A stretch of 64,000 nt of DNA, taken from assembly GCA_022393335.1 (NCBI GenBank), contig JAJEKB010020839.1, forward strand, positions 120,384 to 184,383. Direction: 5' to 3'. Every line of letters starts with the position of its first letter. Position 1 is the first letter of the stretch. Both the position numbers and the translations under genes were made by a program. This stretch comes from Macrotrachela quadricornifera (lineage: Eukaryota; Rotifera; Eurotatoria; Philodinida; Philodinidae). Of this stretch, positions 33,494 through 45,194 are shown one piece after another. The notes beneath the pieces are model-generated. The model searched no databases and was not told the origin of the DNA. It saw nothing but the letters and a program-made list of their open reading frames with translations.

Positions 33494-34333
33494 TTATTCA
33501 TCATACAAAACTATACACCGTACTTCAATACTAATTTGTTCAAAATCAATTGAAGTAATAGATTTGTTGGTAAAAGCTGTATGAGCACCAAATTGAGCAA
33601 CATCACGATTGCTATCAAAGATTTTAAAAACAAACATTTCATTTGATCGCATGTCGCTGAGATAATACCACTTTTGAGCATCTTGAACATTACGAGATAG
33701 CATGTAAGATGAAACAGTAGCCTTTGAATTGTAAACTTGTGCTACATGAATATCACGATCGAGATCTAATGAACGATAATCACAAATAGTTAGAGGATTA
33801 TTCACTACAGGATTAGGACCCAATGGACGCCAAACATTAATTATTTGAAAACGATTCTTCATCACTTTTTTAGCTTCTTCATCACCAAGTACTTCTTTGA
33901 TTTTACAACGAACCGAAACCGGATCATGATCTATATGAGGATAGAAAATAGGATTTCTGTGATTATCATCAACTTGATCGGCAGTACGTGGTGTTCCTCG
34001 GAAACGAATTATATGATTGAAAATGATTACACGAGAAGCGTTCAGACGATTTTTAATTATAGTAGCAATCTCTTCGAAATAACGTTGTTGTGTTTCACTA
34101 TTGGTATCAAATGCATCGTGTATATCACCATCATATTTCATGATTTCAAAAGCATTAGTGTCGAGATTGACATCATTCTCTTTACCTCGTAAATCACGTA
34201 TGATAACTTGAGTTGGTTCTAATGCATAATTCGTTAAAAGTGAAGCAAATTTGGTATTAGCATCCGTCCATGGTGGACGACCATCTGTTGTATGATCCAA
34301 GAAATTAATTTCACCTACGGTATCACCACCCAT
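33494..34333 (-). CDS. CmcJ/AsaB-like Fe(II)/2-oxoglutarate dioxygenase family protein, copy 3
   Basis: Third intact 279-residue copy. It keeps HIDHDP, IINVWRPLG, NNPLTICDYRSLD, KWYYLSDMRSNEMF and AHTAFTN. Some positions agree with copy 1 (NYALEPTQV, SDMRSNE), others with copy 2 (IDHDPVSVRCKIKE, AQFGAHTAF), as expected if copies 2 and 3 arose by the tandem duplication and some exchange or shared ancestry with copy 1 remained. Substitutions near the N-terminus (GGDTVGEIN, KENDVNLDT) are private. No introns, no targeting signal. Function as for copy 1. Confidence 0.85.
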   Translation of the reverse strand: MGGDTVGEINFLDHTTDGRPPWTDANTKFASLLTNYALEPTQVIIRDLRGKENDVNLDTNAFEIMKYDGDIHDAFDTNSETQQRYFEEIATIIKNRLNASRVIIFNHIIRFRGTPRTADQVDDNHRNPIFYPHIDHDPVSVRCKIKEVLGDEEAKKVMKNRFQIINVWRPLGPNPVVNNPLTICDYRSLDLDRDIHVAQVYNSKATVSSYMLSRNVQDAQKWYYLSDMRSNEMFVFKIFDSNRDVAQFGAHTAFTNKSITSIDFEQISIEVRCIVLYDE

Positions 34334-36736
34334 TAGTTAGTAAACTGAAGTTATGAAAAAAAAGAATAAATGAATACAATAAAAGAGATAAAAAAAGAAG
34401 TGCAATTTTATTCTCTCACGTTTTCTTATCTTAACCAAAAAAAATTTACGTTATATATAGATAAAATAAATATCACCTACAATTAGTTTCGTCACTCTTA
34501 TCATATAATAGATAAGATACACATATATTGCGTATTTGTATCTCTTTATACTGTATAATTCTCTATCATAAATGATGTCATAAGACGCCTTCTTTATTTT
34601 CATCTTATGACCAAAATAATCTACTCGCTTCACACTTGGTTACTTTCTTGATCAAAGAATGCATTATGTAAACGATCGTGTACAATATTCTTTGATTTGA
34701 AAACGGCATCTAAGTACGATGTGATGCAGCATAGACATACTGTGTTTATATTATATTATTGAAGCGTGTTAAATCTATGATTAGCTACCCTATCATAATA
34801 TACAATCAATCCTTCATGTTAAGTTCTAGATGACGCTACCAACCGTTTTATGGTCTAATAATTGTTAGAATGTTTTTTACTTGATCTTTTCTTCTGGTCT
34901 AATTGCTAGAAATTTATCTAAAATTTATTCGTTCCATCATCATTGTATATATTAAACGGAATAAGAAAATTCATGACTGACTCTATGATATATGGTTTTG
35001 CATCTTTTTTTTAATTATTTGAAATCAATGCTTATTAATAAACATATTTTAGTTTTTCGGTATTAAAAGAAGAGTAGTGCCTTTGTATTTATTTTCAATT
35101 TTTCGATGATGTAATTTCTCAGTCGTGTTGAAAAGTTCTCAATATTGGATGCTCACAAGAGTGAGAGTGAGATTTAACATCTTTTTCTTTTCATAAATAT
35201 CATAAGAAAAGTAAGATGTCATGAATATCTTCGATTATCTCTGCAATATGTTCTATATAAATAACTAATATTGTAAAGACTAATTACTTCAGTAATTGAT
35301 TAAAATAATCTGATTTCGAAACTATTTTAAAAAAACACATTATCTAAGTTTGAGATAGAGTTGGACAAATATCTTTTGCTGACCTGCGATTACGAATTCT
35401 TCAAAAAAAATAGGAAAAATCTATGTATGTATATTTTCTTCTCAAAAGTCTAGCTATTTAAACTTGCAAATGGAAACATTCATTTGATAGAGTTAACTTC
35501 AACGACTAGACTTTGCTTCGACATACACTGATGATCAAAAGTTCCTCGCTATCCTAAGGTTAATCGATATTTCAAGCTGTTACTTTGGAATTTTGATTGC
35601 ACGTAGGTAGTGAGAAACGATGGTCTTTTTTTGAAAGAAGGAATATCTATCATTATATGCTCGAGAAGAAAATTTATTCTGAAGCCGTAGATGTTGTTCC
35701 TAGGAATGAGCGATTTCAATCTCAACTCGGAACTACACTCTAAACAAAAAAGATATTTTACCGAAGTCTAGTTTTTCCATCAGCAATACATCAGTTACTT
35801 ATCTCATGCTCGTATTATCTTAACTATTGCTCTATTATTTAAACAAAAAATTATGCTAAAGACCAAATTTTTACGATAACGTCACATTTATCTTGCTTAA
35901 CATGCAATATTTTTGAGAAAAGGATACCGCATTTGAGTCATTATTAAAAGTCAATTATTGTTTACTAGTTTTTACTGGTATTTCATAAATGGATTATTTT
36001 ATTACGCTATCATAGCGATCCTAATGAAGTATTGTTTTGAGAATAACTTCATGTAAAGATACATGAATAGTTTCAAAATACGATAAAACATATTGTAATG
36101 AAGACAACTGCGACTAATGCTTAGTGTATGTATTTTAAAGATATAGAGAAACGAACTTCCAAATGATGAAATATATTTTCTTACCATTTGAAACGTAATC
36201 TACAACGTGATATAAATACTTATGTCTGAAGTATCGGATTACATAGAAAAATCGACATACAAATAATCAGACGTACTTACGATGAGAATTAACACTGAAG
36301 TATATTGAAGTTATTTTTATGTATGTTAGAAGCAAATTATCCTACGTATTTATATTCAATGAAATTAGTGGGCTTTTTTTTCTAAGTAATGTTTGTTTAC
36401 GTGGAACAGTCAATCCTACTATTTTATACACGTCATAATGAGTAGGATAGATAAACATGTTTTACCCACGTTATTTTTATCACGCTACACTATACAGTTT
36501 TGTCTTTTTTCGATTCTTTCTTCGATGTAAAACAAAAATAAACGCATATACATGTATACAATATCGTCCTTTTATGTCGTTTTTTGGGTTAAGTGCCTGC
36601 TTCAAACCTTTCACGCCGTTCCTAGACATCTCATAGTTTTTTTTTCATATAATATAGGTAAAATAGGAAAAGTAGTCTGTTAAAAGACGATCATAATCTT
36701 TTTTCGTTAACCAATGTGAATGATGAGAGAGCATTG
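34334..36736. other. Flank of CmcJ-like copy 3 and unique spacer, no gene seen
   Basis: 34334-35270 repeats the unit A flank. From 35271 on the sequence is single-copy in this window; only short open frames without motif occur. Confidence 0.4.
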
Positions 36737-36885
36737 TTAAACGATTTTGATGAAATTACGATGAATCTGGTGGATTCGGATTTTTTTCAACAATGATTCG
36801 TTCAAATGAGAACATAAGAATAAACGAAAATTATTTTCAAGTGAAAATACATCAGTATCACTAATTAATGCAAGATTTGAAGGTT
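36737..36885 (-). pseudogene. Unrecognised coding-like fragment next to the foldback element
   Basis: The minus strand reads SNLALISDTDVFSLENNFRL followed by FLCSHLNESLLKKIRIHQIH to a stop, then runs into the foldback element at 36893. The amphipathic helical pattern looks coding, but I recognise no family. It may belong to the broken gene on the other side of the element. Confidence 0.25.
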
Positions 36886-37673
36886 CATAAAATGGCTTAC
36901 CCGAATTTCGCCAATAAGACTTTCGCCAATAGGACATTCGCCAATTGGCGAGTGTCCACTGTACTTTCGCCAGTACACTCTCATGACTTTCGCCAATTGG
37001 CGAATGTCCATTATACTTTCGCCAATACACTCTTGTGACTCTCGCCAATTGGCGAATGTTCGCTGTACTTTAGCCAAAATAACTTGTGAAATAGGAAGAT
37101 GTGTATCGACTTCGTTGATAACAGATAGCGGTAGGGTGCAGTCTGCTACCCTAGTTCAGCACATGCAACCGACATTTACATTCGTCTGTGATAATTCGAA
37201 AGAGCCCATTGTACTTGGTTTAGTGGTTAAATGTCGAAGGTAAAAACGTCGAAAGTAAAAATGTCGAAAAACAAAATGTCGAAAGCTTAAATCCAATTTG
37301 GTCAAAGATTTCGCCCTCACCCTCACTCTGTGCTGTATGTGTGCATGTCGTATTATATTCTATTGTTCGAAACTTAGAAAAGGTTTTCCACTTAGGATTT
37401 GTAAGGGTTTCTAGTTTTCGACATTTTGCCTTTCGACATTTTATTTTCGACATTTTCACTTTCGACATTTTTCATTCGACATTTTGCAACTTTACCATTG
37501 TACTTTCGCCCATTGGCGAATGTCCGTTATACTTCCGCCAATATACCCTTATGACTTTCGCCAATTGGTGAGTATCCACTGTACTTTCGCCAACAGATCG
37601 CTGGACTTTCACCATTGGCGAATGTCCAGTTGGCGAAAGTCTTATTGGCGAAATTCCGGAATCCCCATAAAAT
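36886..37673. mobile_element. Foldback-like element with 8-bp target duplication (outer, 772 bp)
   Basis: CATAAAAT at 36886-36893 and 37666-37673 flanks ends that pair as inverted repeats: GGCTTACCCGAATTTCGCC on the left against the complement GGGATTCCGGAATTTCGCC on the right. The arms contain interspersed copies of TTCGCCAATTGGCGAA-like palindromes and TGTACTTTCGCC units, the layered short-repeat structure typical of foldback elements. An 8-bp duplication fits hAT-related or foldback transposition. No transposase inside. A second element is nested at 37217-37495. Confidence 0.75.
37207..37505. mobile_element. Nested short-repeat inverted element (inner, 279 bp)
   Basis: CATTGTACTT at 37207-37216 and 37496-37505 flanks a unit whose left arm has four spaced AATGTCGAA-type motifs and whose right arm has the complement TTCGACATT five times. 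The different repeat motif and its own direct flanks (10 bp, possibly a 9-10 bp target duplication, though the motif also occurs in the host arm) suggest a separate insertion into the outer element. Confidence 0.6.
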
Positions 37674-37718
37674 ATATGATGACTAAATTTTAGTGAACCA
37701 ATTGATATCCATTTTAAT

Positions 37719-38375
37719 TCATTTCCATCTTATTTCAATGTTGTTTTGTCCTTTTTCATTAATTGCCGTATTTGATATATAAATCCAACAATTATTGGAC
37801 GTAAATATTTTCGATTTTTCAAATATTGAACATATAAATGATGACTGTATGTGATAATATGATTGTAAAGTATTGATTAAACACTCGAATTCGAAAACAT
37901 TCATCGTATCGTTGACGACATTCCACTAAGAGTTTTTTTCGGTCATGTAGAAAACGTAATAAATGATCAATAATAGGATAACTTTCATGTGTAGCATGTG
38001 AAATCGATGAATCTTCATTATCATTAGATCGAAACAAATAAGTTAATAATGAAATGATCAAACCTTTCACTAAAATAATCATTGTCGTTTGACTTAAGTC
38101 GCTATTGTTTTTAATTATTACCCTCATAGAAATAAATTATATAAAAGGACTTATATTGTTTGATAGTACATGAAATTCTCTATCATTCTACATATAATTG
38201 TGTTATGCCGAATTCGTTTTCCATTGTTTAATAAAGTACGATCATGTCCTTCTCGTTTGATAACATCTTTTGTTTCACGAAATAATCGTAAAATATTAAT
38301 AACAGTTCGTCGTAAACAATTAATAATAGATGTTATTTGATCCGGAGTCGTATCTTGATCGAGATAATTGACCAC
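37719..38375 (-). pseudogene. Unrecognised helical gene, probably disrupted
   Basis: On the minus strand, MVNYLDQDTTPDQITSIINC...RHNTIICRMIENF (38375 down to about 38170) can be spliced through a short AT-rich intron of about 47 bp to VIIKNNSDLSQTTMIILVKG...HLLRFLHDRKKLLVECRQRY (to about 37830). After that the frame breaks: one frame ends in YMFNI-stop while another continues as YLKNRKYLRPIIVGFIYQIR to a TAA near 37730. The protein is basic and helical, without motif I know. Either a short intron is missed or the gene is frameshifted. The foldback element lies just downstream. Confidence 0.35.
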
Positions 38376-39789
38376 TCATTACCAATGAATTAATGATTTG
38401 ACTGAGAAAATGAAAGACAAACAATATGAGAGACAGTGACAACAACTAATATATGTAGTATCAAAAACGGAACATCAAAGACAGATATAGAGAATCATAA
38501 AAATTTCTAGAATGTACAAGAAATACTGGACAATGGGTAGTTACGTGTCTGTCCATGTGACTATTTATATAATACATACAATGATAGAGAACTTCATGCG
38601 CTATCAAATAGTATAATTCCTTTTATATAATTGATTTCTATAGGGGTAATAATTAAAAACAATAACAAAAAAATGTTGATTTTTAATACCTGTCGGTTGA
38701 AAATTTTTTCATTATAGTCAAATTTTCTTTTCAATAAATGAATAGAAGGAAATAAGTAAATATACGGGGTGATAGAAGACTTCACAGACATTCAGAATAT
38801 GTAATTGGTTTTAAATAAATGTCTTTTTTATAGTGACAATAAATGAGAAATACAGAGTGCAGCTATGTTTTGTCACGAGGATAAAAATTTACCATAGAAT
38901 GTAAGTTATTTTTTGTTTCTCACATATACTAATATTCTCAATATCTTTTATGAATGATAATAAGATTAAAGCAAAATGATGAGTTCGATTGGAATAAATA
39001 TACGAATTTGCAGGTAGACGATAGATAATAAACAAACGGAAAAAATAAAGAAACGACGATAATAAAATTATCAAAAATAATCGATTAATTATATGTTTAT
39101 GGTAGATCGTGAAGATCACGTTAAAATATCTAAACTTTTTTCAATGGAAAATAGCTTATTTAATAGTTTAGGAACTGAATTAAACTCTGTTGATCAAATG
39201 TATATTGAAAAAATTTCTAGTTAAATCTTTTGATCATATAAAAACATATAACTTTCGATTTTTATCGATTAACTTTAATCCTTTGAGGATGAATAATTCA
39301 TTTTTAGAACATCTATTTGTCAGTAAAGAAAAAAATGTTTATTTCATATTAAATAATAATAGATTTATTAACTATGCAGAATAAAGACTATTATTTATAA
39401 GTAATTGAATCAAAAATGATCACGAATCCAAATAATACACAATGGAGTTTTCGAGACTTCAAGTCTCATCATCAGTATGCGAAGTAAATAAATTTATTAT
39501 TATTTGATTGAAATCAAGACCTATTGAATTATTAATATTTAAATTTCACATTAAAATATTAAATATGTAAAATCATTGAGGTCATCATTTCTCTTCTGAA
39601 CTTCTACTTTTCATTTCTTAGTATTTTTTTTAAAATTAAAACTATATAAATAGGATCTACAAATGTTTCAGTTATTTCAAATGAAAATATTATGTGAGAC
39701 ATAAGGATTTTGCTTGAAATGCTGCGTTTGAGTATATTGTTGACAGTATTTGTATCGATTGTTCTAATAGTGTCTAAATATGACTAATC
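38376..39789. other. Intergenic, no gene seen
   Basis: AT-rich spacer; the open frames near 38594 and 38889 are low-complexity and not supported. Confidence 0.4.
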
Positions 39790-40399
39790 TTAACCCATTC
39801 GACTCGATGAGATCTATCAGTGGGTCTTATTGTATATTCTCAAGAAATCAAATAGGAAAGCACCTTTTCTCTTTGTTTGTAGGCTGCATCTTACAGAATA
39901 CGTGCTTTCGGTTTTGCCATAGCTATTTTTGGATCATTTATTTTATATCGAAATGTTTCTCGTTAAAACAATCAAGATAAAAAAACCTGTCACTATCGAA
40001 ACAAAACGTTTTTATTTTTTTTGCTGTTGCCGGGCTTGCTTCTCATTCTTCAGGCTTGTGAACAGTAAGCTTACATTTTGCTTGGGCAGATGATTTCTGT
40101 TTCACATTCGACTTCAGCTTCTCGAACAACATGTTAAGTAGTAAAAATGAAACAAGACTTTCACGAAAGTGCAGAATGTTTACTTTGCTTATGACGTAGT
40201 TTTCTTTGTATACCAAATAGCTATTGACTAGTGCCGTCTCGAAAAGCGATTCAAATGCTACCTTCCGGTACCACTTTATTGACCGCCTGAGACACGTGTA
40301 ATAGGATGATAGCTGACTAGATAAATAACTTCCTAATCTTCCTTCATTGTAATCGAGTTTGCTGAGCGTGACGGTCTTGTTGATACCACTAAGACACAT
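39790..40399 (-). pseudogene. piggyBac transposase 3' fragment
   Basis: The minus strand from 40399 to 40043 encodes 118 residues with the pattern of the piggyBac transposase region after the catalytic core: GINK...LSSYYTCLRRSIKWYRKVAF, ETALVNSYLVYKEN and NILHFRESLVSFLL. The catalytic aspartates and the cysteine-rich tail are absent. About 250 bp past the stop, TTAACCCATTCGACTCG at 39790 looks like a piggyBac end (TTAA plus CCC), in the place where the 3' terminus should be. The other terminus is not found, so the copy is 5' truncated. Confidence 0.6.
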
Positions 40400-41097
40400 C
40401 TTTTTTGTCTTTTCACAAGATCAGTTATACGTCGTCTTCTTTTTTCTATTTAATAGAGCATCTCAAATACTATAAATATATAAATCTATTTGGCATTATC
40501 AGCTCTTTAGTATAAAAAAAAAAATAAGAAACAAAACAAAATTTGAGACTATTGCAAAAATTTCGAAGAATAGTTGATTTTTTTTTGGTTTAAAACAGGA
40601 ATTCAACAGGCAAAATATATTCAATGAATCTGAAAATCATTGGCAATAAATGTATTTCTGAAAAGAGTGCACAAATATCTTTATATCATATATACTTTGA
40701 AGAAGGAAGATAATGTACTGTATTCACGGATATCGTCAGCCATGTAGCATCCGTTCCTATAGAAATATCTTAATTACAATCACAGCATTATCTATTAATA
40801 TTGATCACTGAAACTAATGATGAACTCAGCTATGATTCAATAAAAAATCGTAACGATTGATAATTTATTCCCTTTGTTTCCGTAGTATTTTCGAAAAGCC
40901 ATCATATCTGATCATAAGAAGCTATATTGATTGATTATTAAACATCAGATAATGCGCAATTCATCTCGATATTATGACTATTCATTTAAATGAACGTGTC
41001 ATCGATTTTTATATTCGAAATTAAATGAATCTCAGCTTTTGTTCTGTTGCTAATTTTTTCCAAATTCCAGATGGTCCTGCAACGATGAAGCAGTGAT

Positions 41098-41406
41098 ATG
41101 ATCGATATAATGGCAATGTTTGATCGTTCAAGACGATCACCAATATTAAATAAAAAACAAATTTATAAACTCATTATGAAGATTATGCGTACTCATAATC
41201 GTCGTGCACGTTCTATTCACTATGCAAGGCCTGTAAAATCGGTTCGTGAAAAAACAAATACTAATCTTTCCTTCAGAAACATTCAAAGATACGGGAACAA
41301 AAGCAGCATTAAGTACAAGAGAATGATTAAATGTTTCCTTAAAAAATGTGAGTATAGAAATGTGTATTCATTTCTATTTGATGACAACCTTTCATCATTT
41401 CGTTAA
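41098..41406 (+). pseudogene. Possible transposase HTH fragment
   Basis: 102 residues, strongly basic, with a helix-turn-helix-like stretch TNLSFRNIQRYGNKSSIKYK similar in style to the N-terminal DNA-binding parts of mariner/IS630-type transposases. No catalytic domain follows and I cannot name the family. It could also be a small host gene or a chance frame. Confidence 0.25.
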
Positions 41407-41634
41407 TTTCCTTCGTGCTTCGTTTTAAGACAATTTTAAATATTCAAATACATTCTTTTATAAGCCTAACCTCATATCGAGCCATTCTTTAAGGGGTATA
41501 TCCAACATCTGATACTGATTAATATGCTAACCAGTGATATACATCGGTCGCAATGTTCGTCTGTGTCAACAGAAAAAGACCAGATATTCATCAGATTCTT
41601 TCTCTATGATCTTAGATAGCACTCAGGAAAATTC

Positions 41635-42986
41635 GGGAAAGGGACATTTCGCACCACTTTTTCATTACGATCTCCGGTAGAAGATGTTCGTTACGATTTC
41701 CAGACATAAGAAAAAAGACAGGGTGCTCGGAATTAAGTATACAGGAGTTCGGAATGACGAAATCAATAAAAAAATTGAAAAATCAGGGTGTTCGTAATGG
41801 AAGGTATCCGGAAGATCGTAACGAACATCAACAGTTGCTTTCTTAGAGATAAAATCCTGAAATTTGACTGGAGTTCGGAATGAAAATTACCGGAAGATCG
41901 TAATAATAAAAACAGGGAGATCGTAATGGAACTTAAGGCAAATAAGTGTAGCGAATATCTGGAGATTGTAATGAAGAAGACAGGGAGTTCGAAACTGTAT
42001 ATTTATATTTGCTATTCTTTGAGAAATGTTAAGTGACTTACCTGTTTTTCATATTGAGTTGATGCAGAAAGTACGTCCTCACGAACAGAATAATTTTTTC
42101 AACACAAAAAAGGAACTTACAGAGACAGGTAGAGAGATACACAAGAAACGTAAACGGTTTTATGTCATCAACATTATTTTTCTTATTAAATATTTTCTTG
42201 GACACTTGTAAATGTGAGCGCCGGCTAGAAATAGATGACGATGAAGAAAGAGATGTATTTATAGTCCGACGAGTTTGATAACTAGGTGTTTATGCTTGCA
42301 TTTGTTTATTAACAATTACTTTCGGACTAGAATTTGACAAAATTGTTGCATTTACTGTTGCAGCAGCTAGAGTTTGATTGCGCGTAAAGACCATATCAAA
42401 ATCTTGAATCAAATTGAGTGTAATTGCAAACAAAAAACACCTCCTTTCATTTAAATTCTATTCAAAAATGAGAGTCACAAACAACTTTTACAGCTTTTAA
42501 AGTTTCTAGAGTAGAAATAATGAGAAAGATATTTGTTCATATAATCACGAACGTACTATATAAATCAATCCTATTCTTGATTATAAAAAAGAAAGAACTT
42601 TATAAGCGTTACAAACGTCAGAATAAATCTGTTACGATCTCCAGGTAAATTAGTTACGGACACCCAGTCAGTTTCATGATGATCATTTGACCTTTTTCAT
42701 AAAAAATACCTTACGAGTTACATTCCGAACACCCGGTCTTTTCCATTCCGAACACCCCGTCTTTTTCATTCCGATCTCCGGTCATTACGTCGCATATAGT
42801 GGTGCGCATTCCGTTCCGAACTCCCGGTGACACCTTTCCAATATCCCTGTTTTTTCATTACGATTTCCTGTCCAAAATTCATTACGGACTCCTGTCAAAA
42901 ATTTTTTGGGCTAAAATCTCATTTCCGAACACCTGGACACATGTCGGGTGTTCGGAATGACTTGGTGCGAAATGTCCGTCACCCCC
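41635..42986. mobile_element. Large foldback-like element with arms of short tandem motifs (about 1.35 kb)
   Basis: Terminal match: GGGACATTTCGCACCAC near 41641 against its complement GGTGCGAAATGTCCG near 42964. Inward, the left arm repeats motifs such as GTTCGGAATGA and GATCGTAATG with spacers, and the right arm repeats the complements (CATTCCGAACACCCGGTC, CATTCCGATCTCCGGTC, CATTACGATTTCCTGTC) about ten times. The central part near 42010-42620 is unrelated and holds no recognised gene. No clear target duplication was found. Confidence 0.65.
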
Positions 42987-43792
42987 ATCATCATCCATCC
43001 ACGAGAGTTTCTCTTTCAACCTTACTTGAGTATCTAGAAAATCATTAGCTAACCCTTTGATACACATCTTATACATCTATTTCAATGAAATTTGTTGATT
43101 AAGTATAACAAATTAGACGTTAATCTAGGAATGATTCAGTATTTATCTATCTAGTGCTCTCTAAAAGTTGCCACCCTAGTTCATACTAGTCCTAAAGTGT
43201 CATCAATTCCAAAAGGATTAATTCAAGTCCTATTCATTCGACTGTAATTATCAGGATAAAGTCTACAACTGGAAAAGTTTTCTCTTTTTTTCTCTCAAAC
43301 CTAAATGAGGACATCTAAAATATTTATATTGGAGATATCCACCGATCACCCTATAGTATAGAATGATTAAAATTTCACTCTGTGTGGATACATTCATATA
43401 TGTTCTCTTATCAGATATAGTCATAGGTATCTCTAAAGAAAGTTTTCAGTTAAATCAGACAAACTTTGACTTGCAAGTTCCTCTGCAAGCTGAGAACTTG
43501 TGGAAATGCAGCAGATTTTATAGAAAATCATGACAAATTGTCTCAGAAAACTTTTTCTTCGAACATGTATCTCATCATTTTAGCTGGTCTATTTACCATA
43601 AAAATTTCAATTAAATCGGATTTACTGTCTTAGAGATTTGATAATTGTTAAAAAAGAAACGAGCGAGAGGATACCTATAAACAATGTTTTTAACCACCAA
43701 AAACACGAACATGCCCATAACAGTTAACGTTACAACAAATCCAAGCGTTTAAATATGTTACAAAGCAATTTCTCATAAACTACCTCAATATC
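42987..43792. other. Intergenic, no gene seen
   Basis: Spacer between the foldback element and the LRR gene. Nothing recognised on either strand. Confidence 0.4.
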
Positions 43793-45099
43793 TTGAGAAC
43801 TTCTTCATTGAACCATAAAAATAATAAAACGATACAACCTTCTTATTTTTCTCTGAGTTGTACGACAATAAAAATTCCCAAAAATATTTCAAAAAAATCG
43901 TCTTCTAAATTCCAGTCAACTAAGTTTTCACAACATTTAGCTGATTTCTTACGAGATAACAGGGTGATTCGCATTTCCTCTTCTGCATCTCTCTTTCATA
44001 TTTATCTTTCTATTCATAGACACTCACTACGCTGGATCTTGGCTACAATCAAATTGGACATGTTGGAGCACAATATCTTGCTAATGCCTTACGAGATAAC
44101 AGGGTGATTCCCATTTTCATCTCTTTTATCTCTTGCTCATATTTATCTTTATCTCTATTCACAGACACTTACTACGCTGGATCTTGGGTACAATCAAATT
44201 GGACATGTTGGAGCACAATATCTGGCCAATGCAGTCCGAGATAACAGGGTAATTTTCATTTTCTTCTCCTTTATCTCTTGCTCATATTAATCTTTCTCTC
44301 TATTCATAGACAATCACTACGCTGGATCTTCGCGGCAATCGAATTGGAGATGTTGGAGCACATCATCTGGCTAATGCACTCCAAGATAACAGGGTGATTC
44401 TCATTTTCCTCTTCTTCTCTCTCTCATATTTATCTCTCTCTCTATTCATAGACACTCACTACGTTGGATCTTCGCGACAATCAAATTGGAGATGTTGGAG
44501 CACAACATCTCGCTAATGCCTTACTAGATAACGGGGTGATTTTTATTTTCCTCTTCATCTCTTTCTCATATTTATCTTTCTATCTGTTTCTAGACACTCA
44601 CTACGCTGAATCTTTCGAGTAATCGAATTGGAGATGTTGGAGCACAATATCTCGCTAATGCCTTACGAGATAACGGGGTGATTCTTATTTTCCTTTTTAT
44701 CTCTTTCTCATATTTATCTCTCTCTCTATTCATAGACACTCACTACGCTGGCTCTTTATGAGAATCAAATTGGAGATGTTGGAGCACAATATCTTGCTAA
44801 TGCCTTACGAGATAACGGGGTGATTCTCATTTTCTTCTCCTTTATCTCTTGCTCATATTTATCTTTCTCTCTGTTCGTAGACACTCACTACGCTGAATCT
44901 TCCAATTATAGGTTTCGCAGCACATTTCGGTAATGTATTACGATATAACAAGGTGATTTTCATTTCTTCTTCGTCTCTCTCTCATATTAATCTTTCTCTC
45001 TATTCATAGACACTCAAAGAATTGTATATTTTCATTGGAAATCATATTTCTTCGTCACTTCAAGAACAACTACAGGACAAAAGCAATCGATTGAAATAA
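43793..45099 (+). CDS. Leucine-rich repeat protein (RNH1/NLRC3-like LRRs), 5' part unclear
   Basis: Chain of exons each encoding one 28-residue LRR of the ribonuclease-inhibitor type: TLTTLDLRDNQIGDVGAQHL followed by ANALRDNR. Exons: about 43793-43963 (only its end is LRR), 44020-44103, 44165-44248, 44310-44393, 44452-44535, 44594-44677, 44736-44819, 44881-44952 and 45010-45099, all in phase 0, with GTGATT.../GTAATT...TAG introns of 56-61 bp. The 44881 exon lost 12 bases in frame, so that repeat has 24 residues. The last exon ends with SSSLQEQLQDKSNRLK and TAA. LRR horseshoes bind proteins; animal relatives occur in NLR-type immune sensors, but no NACHT domain is visible here. The N-terminal exon has no clear start, so the gene may be truncated or begin upstream. 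Confidence 0.75.
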
Positions 45100-45194
45100 T
45101 AATAATTCCTTTTGTTGTGTTTTTCATTGCTAACTAATAAATAATTGTTCTCGAATTCTTTTTTGCTGTCTTGATTCTATTCACGCACACGCGA

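Larger units (their letters stand above)
27971..35270. repeat. Segmental duplication unit B
   Basis: Direct tandem copy of unit A. It begins with TACTTATAACAACATCGG and ends near ATAAATAACTA (35260-35270), after which the sequence is unique. It lacks the piggyBac MITE and the Helentron-like element and has a deletion of about 120 bp inside its hAT relic (near 30538). Confidence 0.85.

Noticed and set aside
36865..37693. Frames rich in NWR/SPIGE repeats
   Set aside because: Translations of the TTCGCCAATTGGCGAA arms of the foldback element.
39190..39384. Small open frame of 64 codons
   Set aside because: AT-driven composition (Asn, Phe, Lys, Ile), no motif, no splice context.
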